From assembly GCA_029339195.1 (NCBI GenBank), contig JAPTJF010000527.1:1-40099 (forward strand): a stretch of DNA of 40,099 nt. Direction: 5' to 3'. The translations under genes were made by a program, and so were the position numbers. Below, one piece after another: positions 22,101 through 31,000 of this stretch. The stretch is from Micractinium sp. NFX-FRZ. Taxonomy: Eukaryota > Chlorophyta > Trebouxiophyceae > Chlorellales > Chlorellaceae. Below the pieces are notes generated by a model. The model did no database searches and was not told where the DNA came from. It worked only from the letters and a program-made list of their open reading frames with translations. Each line of letters begins with the position of its first letter. Positions within the stretch are counted from its first letter, which is position 1.

Positions 22101-23480
22101 GGGGGGGGCATGTGGGTGGGGCCTGCGTGCATGCCTGGCGCCAGGGGGTCTGGGTGTTCTAAAGAGCATGGTTGTGGCGACTCCTCCACGCTCGGCCTGC
22201 TGTGCTGTGTACGACATGCCTGGCAAATCGGGACTTCCATCCCCCTGTCCAACCGGCATGTGCATGCCCACTCATTCCCACGGGTCCACTCTGTTGCCAG
22301 GGAGCGCAGTCGCGTGTGGCCCGGGATTGGGCACACCCTAAACCTTCTCTCCTCCTGCCCATGAACACTTTACACTCACGCTGCCGCAGGGCGGAGCAGC
22401 GCGCCGCGCAGGAGGCCAAGGTGCTCAAGAAGGCGGGGCTGGCCTCGTCGTACGACGAGCACGAGGACGAAAACATACGCAACAGCTACAGGTGTGCGGG
22501 CGTTGGGTGCTTTGAGGGCAGGGCCAGGGGCTGGGACCAGGTGGCGGCAGCAGGGAGGTGGCAGGGTGCAGGGGGGCACCGAGGAGGCAGCAGCAGCAGG
22601 GGTGTAGGGGGATGCTGGGCCCATCGGTAAGGAGCGGTGAGGGCTCTTGTGTAGAGTGACGCAGGTGCAGGCGCTTATGGGTGTGCATTCTGCCCAGGGC
22701 CCTGCCTGTTGAAAGGTCGACTGTGCGCTCTCTGCCTGCTGGGTCCTCTGACACTTGTGCGCCTGCCTTGCGTGGCGGCCTGCTTGCAGGCGGGCTGTGC
22801 GCGACACGAACGTGGCCCGCTGGCGGGGCCTGGGTGCGGGAGCCAATGCAGAGGGGGTGTCCTGGGGCGCTGGACGCCCGGTGAGCACGCCACAGCGCAG
22901 CGCAGCACACGAAGCAGCGCCTGCGCCCTGCTGTCCAAATGGCTCTTGGCTGCGCCTCCACCCTGCCTGTCTGCAGTGCCTGCCCTGCCATTGCATGCCA
23001 CCGCTGAGCTCCGCTGCCGAGCTCCTTTCTCCCAATTGCCGCTTGCTCCCTGGCCATCCCGTCTCCTGCCATGCACACAAGTACTGTTATATGGCGAATT
23101 CCATATAGCACCCTGTTTCCATGCAATTCCATATAACACCCTGTTTCCATGCTGGTCTGACCCCCGCCCGCATCCCCTCAACTCTGACCCCACTGCCGCA
23201 GGTGCTGCGCCCAGTCAACCCCTGGCTGCCGCCGGGCATGTATGCGCTCAGCCTGGCCCGCTTTGCGGCCAACCTGACGGGGAGGGCGCGGGAGCTGGTC
23301 ATGCAGCGCGCACGCGCCAGCACAGGTGGGCAGGGCAGGGCAGGTTGCAGCACTGGGCGGGTTGTGGGCGCGCATGAGGGCGGTCGGCCCGGCAGGGCAG
23401 GGAGAGGCGCTGTTATCAGGGGGCAGGATTCTGGTGGTGATTTGCGTGCCAGGCCAGCGTGTATGGTAGTGCGCTGGGAC

Positions 23481-23530
<50 letters not shown>

Positions 23531-24214
23531 GAAAGTGCCCATGTGCCTGTGCTCAGTGCATATTATGACTCACCGGAGTCGCTCACTGCCCATGTGTGTG
23601 CAGCGGCGGACGAGACAGCGGAGCGCTTGCTTCAGCAGCAGCTAGCCAAAAAGGTGCCGCAGCCACCAGCGCCAGCGCCTGCGCCTGCCCCCGCTGTGCC
23701 CACAGCGGCGGCAGCCGCGGCGGCAGCAGCAGCAGCCAGCCGGCAGGCGGGCTTTGGGCAGCAGCAGACGGCGATGCAAGCTGCGCTGGGCGCCGCGTCT
23801 GCAGCCGCCGGCAGCGCCGCTTCCATGGCCGCAGCGCCAGCCGCCATGATGGCGCAACAGCAGCTAATGATGCAGGCGGCAGGCGGGCGGCCGGGCGGCA
23901 TGCTGGGCGGGGGCGGGGGCATGCTGGGGGCGCGCCCAGCGGGAGCCGCGGGCCTGCCCGCGGGTGCCACCATCACGTTCATGCCCACCCCACAGGGCAT
24001 GGTGCCTTTCCTTATCCAGCCTGGCCAGCCTCCAATCATGATGATGGCACCAGGCATGATGGCCGGGACGGGGCAGAAGCCCGGCGGCGGCATGCTGGGC
24101 ATGCCAGGCGCTGCGGGGGCAGCGGCGCCGGGCCTGCCGCCGGGCGCCATGCTGCAGCAGCCCTTCCAGCCGGGGCTGATGCAGGGGATGCAGATGCCGC
24201 GGCCTGCGCAATGA
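18843..24214 (+). CDS. BRD7/BRD9-like bromodomain protein
   Basis: Ten exons: 18843-19705, 20076-20304, 20574-20735, 21037-21146, 21588-21692, 21979-22086, 22390-22491, 22790-22880, 23202-23325, 23604-24214; all GT-AG, phases consistent, 834 residues. The bromodomain is at about 395-490: FKEPVTEAIAPGYFAVIKHP, MDFGTMKAK, YTGWEDLRADMR, LMFTNALTYN. PVTEAIAPGY and HPMDFGTMK are hallmarks of BRD7/BRD9, acetyl-lysine readers of SWI/SNF-type remodelling complexes. The acetyl-lysine-binding Asn is N465; the WPF shelf is changed (FKE). The N-terminal third is Lys/Gly/Gln-rich, with two FKLKVK-GGG motifs, poly-Gln of 15 and nuclear-localisation-like KRPKRSR. Then an acidic EEEEEEFDLD segment. After the domain comes a charged helical region (RKHNAAVKAQQRAEREQLRAQ) and an Ala/Met/Gly/Pro-rich tail. 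Start chosen at MSAPFKFKLK. Confidence 0.9.
19110..19154 (+). repeat. Pure (CAG)15 encoding poly-Gln
   Basis: Fifteen uninterrupted CAG codons within exon 1 of the bromodomain gene, after shorter PQQQPQQQ blocks. Likely length-variable. Confidence 0.9.
21260..21347 (+). repeat. Fragmentary copies of the 3' edge of exon 4 (bromodomain gene)
   Basis: Pieces echo 21110-21155: GACACGAGGTGT, then CACACAGGATGGGAGGAGCT (reads HTGWEEL against YTGWEDL), then GCGGACATGAG. They lie in the following intron. Similarity is partial and broken. Confidence 0.55.
23097..23152. repeat. 28-bp tandem duplication in bromodomain gene intron 8
   Basis: Units 23097-23124 and 23125-23152 differ at one base (ATATAG versus ATATAA). 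They are notably AT-rich compared with surroundings. Confidence 0.9.
23485..23529. repeat. (GT)22 microsatellite
   Basis: About 45 bp of uninterrupted GT in intron 9 of the bromodomain gene, 75 bp before the last acceptor. Confidence 0.95.
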
Positions 24215-24992
24215 GCGGCTGCTGCGGCGGCTGGCAGGGGCCATCCCCTCTGCATGCAGCATGCGCCCTACAGCACTCAACCCCGCTGCCCTGGGCCGGA
24301 CTTTACTCCCCTGCTCCCTTTTGTCTGCCCACCCTGCTCATCACTTGTTTTTGCTCTGCTCCGCCTGTCCCCGCTCATTGACCTCCGCTGCTTGACCGTG
24401 CCTCCCACGCTTACCTCATCCTCAGCACTGACCCACATTCGTCAACTGTCCCGATCCCCACACTCCTACCTCCTGACGCAAGCCCATCCTCCCCTTCTGT
24501 AAATCCACTGGCACCAGTGCATGTGCAAGTGCCACAGGGCGGGTGTTCAAAGGAGCAGGCTTGGCAGGAAGCAGAGATATCAGAGAGGCAGGCAGCAGAG
24601 AGGTCAGGAGAGGGCATGCCAGGTTGGCGGCATAGAGATCAGGGGAGGGCATGTAGGTGAGTATGTGCATGCAGGGGCATCAAGGAATAGGACGGCAGGT
24701 GCGCGCAGGCAAATGGGTCGCGAAAATGGAAGAGATTAGGGGAAGGGGTGGCAGGGCATCGGAAAATGGCGACAGGTGGGCAGGCCTGGGTTGACAGATG
24801 GTAAGGGAGGGAAGGTGGTAAGAGTGTCGAGGAGGGTGGCGTGACAGGTCTCAAGTTCATGTTTGGAGTGCCACGGTCTGACGAGTCGTGTGGTGGAGTG
24901 GTCACCCAGAGGATCTGCCTCAAAGAGGCGCGGTGTCTCGTGAGGGTTCAGAGCTCCACACATTCTGTTTGAGGTGCACAGATGCTGTAAGG
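24215..24992. other. Region between convergent genes
   Basis: Shared 3' flank of the bromodomain gene (plus) and the PAN/Stig1-like gene (minus). It holds imperfect AG-rich repeats around 24560-24660 ('gatcaggggagggcatg'-like units). No coding exon is supported. Confidence 0.5.
24498..24502 (+). terminator. TGTAA poly(A) signal for bromodomain gene
   Basis: TGTAA 284 bases after the TGA stop. Confidence 0.55.
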
Positions 24993-27553
24993 TCAGGAGC
25001 ACACGCCGGAGAAGCAGCTCTGGCCGAACTGGCAGGACCAACCACAGGAGCCTGCAGGCGGGAAGGGAGAGGTGCAACGTCGGGGGCAGCTGGTTGCTGG
25101 GCAAGTGGACTCTGGTGGTTTGTTTGTGTCCAGGGGGTACCTGGCGGTCAGAGGGAGGCAAGGGCAGGATTGTTGACAACAGCCCTGTTCGCCTGCCCGT
25201 GCTGTGCCTGTCCGGCCACCCTTGCCCCCTGCCCTGCCCTCCCTGATGAGCAGCACTGCCTGCTCACCGCAATTGTATGTGTCCATCAGAATGTTGGCAC
25301 ACCCGGTGCCGCACACGCGCTGGCCTGCAGGGTGGGTGGGGCCGGCGAGAGAGGCCGTGAACGAGGAGTGATCCGCGGAATGCATGCAATGCAGATGCAA
25401 CAACATGTGTGTGTGTGTGGTGTCGTGGGGCGCAACGGGGCGCAGCAGCGCTGCTTTCGAGGCCGGCAGGCTGCCGAGCCAGCTGCCGCCTCACCTGCTC
25501 CGCACATGCACAGTCCGCCCATGCACATTTCGCCCGACTTCCAGCAGCGGTTGGCGCAGAAGCCGCAGTTGAAGCTGTCGCTCTTCACATTCACGCACAG
25601 CCCGCCGCAGTTCTCCCAGCCATCGGGGCACTGGCCGTCGGGAGGCAGTGGGGTGGAGGAGGGGTCGGGGGACGCTGGGGCGGGCGAGGACGGCTCAGGA
25701 GAGGGGGAGGGAGACGAGGGGGCAGGGCTGGGGCTGGGGCTGGGGGCGGGTGATGCGGCTGGTGAGGGAGACGGCGAGGGGCTGGGGGAGGGAGAGGGGC
25801 TTGGGCTGAGGCTGGGGCTCGGGGAGGGCGAGGGGCTGGGGGAGGGCCAGGGCCAGTCGAGGGAGGGTGCAGGCGCAGGTGCGTCCCCGCCCTCATTCAG
25901 GTATCCGGCAGACCAGGCCACGGAGGCGCCCCTCATCACGACGTACGCATCGCGCCCGTCCTGGGGGTCGTGGGAGAGGATGCATGTGCCGGCAGGGAGC
26001 ACCGCTGACGTGGCGTCCCCGGCCTGGCCGCAGAACGAGAGCACCTCGCACCTGCAGGGAGGCAACGGGAGGGGAGGGGTGGATGGGTGCAAGAGTGATG
26101 GTAGAGAGGTGCGGCGAGGAAGGGTTGCCAGGCAAGCGGGCTGGCTGAACTGCTGCCGGAGCAGGCACAGGAGCCTCTGCCTGCACGACCTGTGGGCATG
26201 AGCAAGCGGGCTGGTCGAACCGCTGCTGGGAGAAGGTACAGGGGGCACCCGTGCGGGCACTTGTGCAGCAGGGTATGGTGGCATTCCCCTTCCCAAGGCT
26301 TGCCCAGTGCTGCCCGCCTGCCTGGTACGTACCCGGCAGCAGCGCTGGGCGGGCAGAGGGCCCAGTTCTCACACCGCGCGTCGTCGCCGCACCCACTGGC
26401 ACACTGCTCCTCAGAGTCTGCCATCGCCACTGACAGCACATCAGCGCCCCGGTAATACGTGTTGTTCTGGTTGGTGAAGCGCGCCCAGATGGGGCTGTCA
26501 ACCGCTGCCAGGCGCCGGCGCTGGGTCGCCTGGAGTGCGGCAGCAGCAGAACCGCCGGTGCTGCCCCTCCTGGCCGCCAGCGGGTGGGAGCGGTGCATGG
26601 GGCGCGGTCTGCCGTCGCCGGTGCTGCCCGCCGTGGCTCCCGAGTGCAGCCTGCGGAGGGTGCCTCCACTCCCAGAGCCGCCAGTCTGAGGGTCCCAATA
26701 CCCGCCGCTCCACTGCACAGCAGGTCCCAGCGCCACGCTGCTGGCCACCCTGCTCTGCTGCCCGGCAGCCTCGGCAGACAGCAGGCAGGTGCCGGCAGGC
26801 AGCAGGCCGGGGGCAGCGCTCGAGGTGGAGTTGCAGTAGCCCAGCACGGCGCACCTGAAGAAAAGGCACGGGGGCGAGGGAGGGGCACTTGTCACTAACT
26901 AGGAGGCGTGTTGCGGTGTTGACCGTGTGATATCACCGCTCGGCGGCGGGCCAGGGCACGAGCCAGCCAGGGGAGCTCAGGGCAGCAGACGCCCCGAGCC
27001 ACCTGGCAATCTGTGAGCACTGAGCGGTGGATGCCCTGAAACACCCAGCGCCCAAGGCTGCAGCATGCAACTGGCAGCTGATTGGTGGCGGCATCTCACC
27101 CATCCTGGGACGCCAGGGGGCACCACGTCCACCAGATGCAGGCGGCATTCTGGTTGCACTGCTCCGCACACGCAGCGTCGCTGGTGGCGGCGGCTTGCGC
27201 AAGCAGGCGGGGCCCGCGGTAGAAGGCATGGTTGTTGTACGTGTAGTTCTGCCAGACTGGGTCCGTGATGGATGACGTGTGCAGGCCGACCGCTGCATCA
27301 CGAGGAGGGGGAGAAGGGCACGCAGGGTGACGTCGGTGGCAGGCTGCGCGGCAGCGTCGGCGGCGGCACGCAGGTACCGGCGGGCGGGGACATGGCCGGA
27401 GGTACTCATGCGCGTGTTGCTCAACGACAGCCGGTCACCTGGTCCCAAGCGCGCTTGGGCGAGTGTCGGAAACAATGCGAGCAGGAGGAGGCCGAGTGCT
27501 CCGGCAGCCAGGGCCGCGGGGGCTTGCAGGCGACGAGACGACGGGGTTCGCAT
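24993..27553 (-). CDS. Secreted protein: two PAN/apple-like modules, Ser-Pro linker, Stig1-like Cys-rich tail
   Basis: Six exons: 27406-27553, 27100-27292, 26333-26854, 25495-26051, 25268-25324, 24993-25051; GT-AG, phases consistent, 511 residues. Residues 1-34 form a signal peptide (hydrophobic core ALAAGALGLLLLALF, then AQA). Two homologous modules follow. Each has an aromatic front half (DPVWQNYTYNNHAFYRG; SPIWARFTNQNNTYYRG), a Cys cluster (CAEQCNQNAACIWWTWCP; CASGCGDDARCENWALCP) and, after a phase-2 intron at the same place, a back half (LPAGTCLLS...WSGGYW; LPAGTCILS...WSAGYL). This fits PAN/apple-type adhesion folds, although the exact family is inferred. A Ser-Pro linker of about 80 residues at 346-425 is likely O-glycosylated after Pro hydroxylation. 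Residues 428-511 repeat NCG-x-C...C-x2-G-x-C-x2-G-x-C as in Stig1 proteins. Probable cell-surface or wall protein. The exon 1 boundary is the least certain. Confidence 0.75.
26132..26242. repeat. 70-bp direct duplication in an intron of the PAN/Stig1-like gene
   Basis: 'gcaagcgggctgg' and about 28 following bases (26132-26172) recur with changes at 26202-26242. Both lie between exons 26333-26854 and 25495-26051. Confidence 0.7.
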
Positions 27554-28097
27554 GGTTCCTCTACAAAGGCGGTGTAGAGCTGCTCCAGATGCTCAAATAG
27601 CGCTGCGGAGGAGCGCGTTAGCGGCCCCCGCCTCCTCCGGTGGAAGGTGTGGGGCAAGTGGTACCCCCCGACGTGTGGCTGGGAGGGCAGGGCAGCAGGG
27701 GTCAGCTTCCATGATCACCTCATCCAGCCAGATGCCCCTGAACGCGTTTGTCCCCTTGTTAATATAAGTTGCTGGCTGTCAGTTGCAACGGGGCAGATAG
27801 GAAAGCAACTTGCAGGTTGGGCCTAGTGCCGCACTGCCAGGGGCAAGAGCGCCGGTACTTGCTTGGGGAGTGCACTGCTCAGGGCCAACAAAGCTGGCAT
27901 GGTTGCCAGGACCTGCAGCCTGCACTTGCTGCCATGCGTTCTCCGGCTAACCCAGGGCCCGCTGCGACAATTATCTCTGCCTGCTGGTCGCCTGCTGCCG
28001 CGCCTGCTCCCAGTGCCGTGTGCCACCCATTGCTGGCGCCTTCGCCGCGCACGCGCTGCTCCGCATGTCCTGGCTGACTGCGGGCCGCTGCACTGCG
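27554..28097. other. Spacer between two minus-strand genes
   Basis: Promoter and 5' UTR of the PAN/Stig1-like gene and 3' flank of the aprataxin-like gene. No coding exon is supported. Confidence 0.5.
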
Positions 28098-31000
28098 CTA
28101 CTCTGCCTGCCGCAGCATCGGTCTGCTGCACTGCCCAATGTGCTGCTTGAGCTTCGGCATGTTGCCCTGCACGGCGCCGCAACGGTGGCAGCGCAGCTCG
28201 GCTTTGAGCGCCGCCTCGGCAGCGGGCAGCGAGTAGGCCAGCCTGCCAGCCTGGCGCAGCTGACTCAGCGCCAAGTCAGCGTCCAGGAAGAAATCATGGT
28301 GTGTGAAGCTGTTCCTGCAGATGATCAAATAAAAATGAGAAGCGGGGAGCTGATGGAAGGAGGGTCCAGTGGAAGGGGGCCTGTCCCACAACTTGGTTGT
28401 CTAAGGTTACACTGCAAAGCACCCGCTGCCCCCCTTCCAGCCAAAACCAAGCGCTCTACAGGTGGCCCGGCTGAGCGTGGGCAAAGCCGTAGCGAGCTTG
28501 AGCCATACTATGGCTTATTAAGCATGCTGCGCCCCCCACTGCACACCAGTGCTTCTTGTTCTTCAGCTGCGGGGAGTCAAAGTCCTGCAGCTTGAAGACA
28601 CGGGTGCGCAATGATTGATTGCCTGTCAGTCCAGCAGCCCCAAGGCATGCACTCAGTCGTCGAATTGGCGGTGGGTTTCCCAGTTGGGCGGCGCCATCGT
28701 CCCTCTGCCTGCGCTCACCTTCTTCCCAAGGGGGGCTCCGCACGCAGCCTCCCCCATTCAAGAGCCCCCTGCTCTGACCTGCCTCACCTGGCTGATGACG
28801 TGCATGTGCAGCTGGCGCAGCGAGGGCGCGGCGTGGAACCCAAACCGGAAGCGCAGGGAGGGGTGTGCCTGGCGCAGCTGCTCGGCCCGCTGGCGCGCCA
28901 CGGCCTGGGGCACCGGGGGGAGGGTGTGTGTGGCAAGGGGGCGGCTCAGGCTGGAGGGTCGCACGGCATGCAGAGCTCACGCTCGATACGTGGCGCCCCT
29001 TCAGCCCACGTCGCAGCAGCCTTGCAAACCTTGGCCAGCGCAGCATTCACGGTCAGCCAGCAGGCCTGCCAGCTGTGAACACCCACCCCATTTTGGCTCA
29101 CTACGCACCACCTGAAGCAGATTGCATCATGCATTGACCCACCGGCACGTGCTGTGCAAGAGGTGTGCATGAGCCGCCCACATGCATGCCCCACCCCAAC
29201 ACCCCAGCAACCTGATTGACTGCTGACCTACCAGCATGTGCTCCACAAGCGGCACGTCAGCGGCAGTGAGGTCGAGGGGTCCCTGGAGATGCTGAGGGCG
29301 GGCCACTACCTGCGCAGCATGCAAGGCAGGGAGGCACGGGTCAGCAGGGATGTCGTGGATAAGGGCCGTGGCAGGGCAGCAGTGGACCTTCTCAGCTGCC
29401 TGCCCGCAGTGGGAAGCAAGGCAACCAGAGGCAGGACAGGGGGGAGTAGAGGCGGGGTGCTGGGATGCAAGGCAGGCAGAGGCAGGACAGGGGGAGTGGA
29501 GGGTCGTGGGCTGCGGTGCAGGGGGCGGCAGTGCAGGCAACTTTGCGGGGGCGCTCCGGCCGGCAGGAAAGCAGAGGCCCCACCAGAAGGTCATGGATTG
29601 CTCTGGAGACACATTTCATATGCTAAGGCATGGGCATACAGTCAGAAGCGGATCGCAGTCGCATCGTTGATTGCTGCTGCTTACCAGGAGGTGGTGCTTG
29701 GCTTTGGGGAACTTGTCTGCTATCAGCACGCAGTCTTCGTCGTACCACAGCTGCGGCTGCTCGGCGCGGCAGCTGCAGGGGCAGGCAGGTGGGGGGCAGG
29801 TGGGGAAGGCGAGACGCAAGGGCCCAGCAGGCAGCTCGAAGTAAACAGGCTCAGCCGCAGCGGCTTGAAGGCAGACATGCATCCTGCTAAGTGCATCTGC
29901 AGACCACCTCTCTGGGTTGGAAGCAATGGTGGACAAGCTGCTGGACCATGGCCCGCCCTGGGCAAAGGCATGCCGCGAGCGAGCGCCGCTGCCGCCGCTG
30001 CCTCCTGACCCTGCTGCTGCGCCTGCTGTGGCTGCGGCGGCAGCTCCCGTGGGGGAGGCACCTGCCGCCTGCTTGGCCTGCTGCCGGGATGCAGCCATGA
30101 GCGCCTGCAGGGCGTTGCCGCCGCTGCCGCCGCTTTGCCGGCCGCCTGCCACAGGTGATGGAGGGTGCTCCGCCTGCTGCTGCTGTTGCTGCGCCTGCTG
30201 TGCTTCCAGCTGCTGAGTTGGCTGTGCAGGGCTGTCCCGCCCAGCAGTTGGCGCCGACTTCTGGACACTTCGCCCCTGCCCCTGCTGTTGCTGCTGATGC
30301 TGCCCCTGCTTGCCCGGCTCCTGCTCCCGCTGCTGCTGCTGCTGCTGCCCCTCGCTGCCTGGCTTGGGTTTCTTGATAACGAAGCGGTCCAGGGTGTTGA
30401 GCACCGGCTGCTTGGGGGGCGGCGGCTTGAGGCGCTCATACTCGGCGCCGGGGTCGGGGTGCTGCGGGCCAAAGCGTGCCCAGGCCTCCAGGGCGGCACC
30501 CACCTCGTCGTCAGTCTGGCAGACCTGCAGGGGCAGGTTTGGATACGGGGACAAGAAGCGATGAAACAGCACTGGCGCCCCTCAGGTGGATATAAAGCTG
30601 GGTGGCTCTAAAATTGATCACTCCCACAGCAACATGGCAACATGCATGCACCTTGCGGCGGCTGTCGTGCTCGAAGCACCGCTGGCAGGCCATGGCGGCA
30701 GCACCAGCAGCAGCAGCACAGTGCAATCCTGCTGCTTGGTGCCTCCGGCCCCACCAGGTAGCTGTGCTGTGACGTGCTGCGCTACGCTGTGCTGTGTTGC
30801 GCTGTGCCGTGCTGTGCTGTGCTGTGCTGCACTACAGCATGCTGTGCTGTGCTGTGCTGTGCTGTGCCTCACCAGCACGCTGCTAAACCCCTCACGCGTG
30901 TGTGGGTCCCCAGCCTCCTCCATGGCGCTCCACATGCGGCTGACTGCAGCAGCAGGAACGGATGGAGCAACACCAGATCTGGGAACATCAGAGGGGAAGG

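Noticed and set aside
24888..26201. Plus-strand ORF of 437 codons with Gly/Glu/Leu repeats
   Set aside because: It is antisense to the Ser-Pro linker and Stig1-like exons, which have consistent splice phases and Cys patterns.
26930..27060. An extra coding exon between the first and second PAN-like halves (reads LGAGCFRASTAQCSQ or GRWVFQGIH on minus)
   Set aside because: Splicing 27100 directly to 26854 restores the module pattern (phase 2, GG|G TGC) seen in the second module; the extra exon fits no homologous part.
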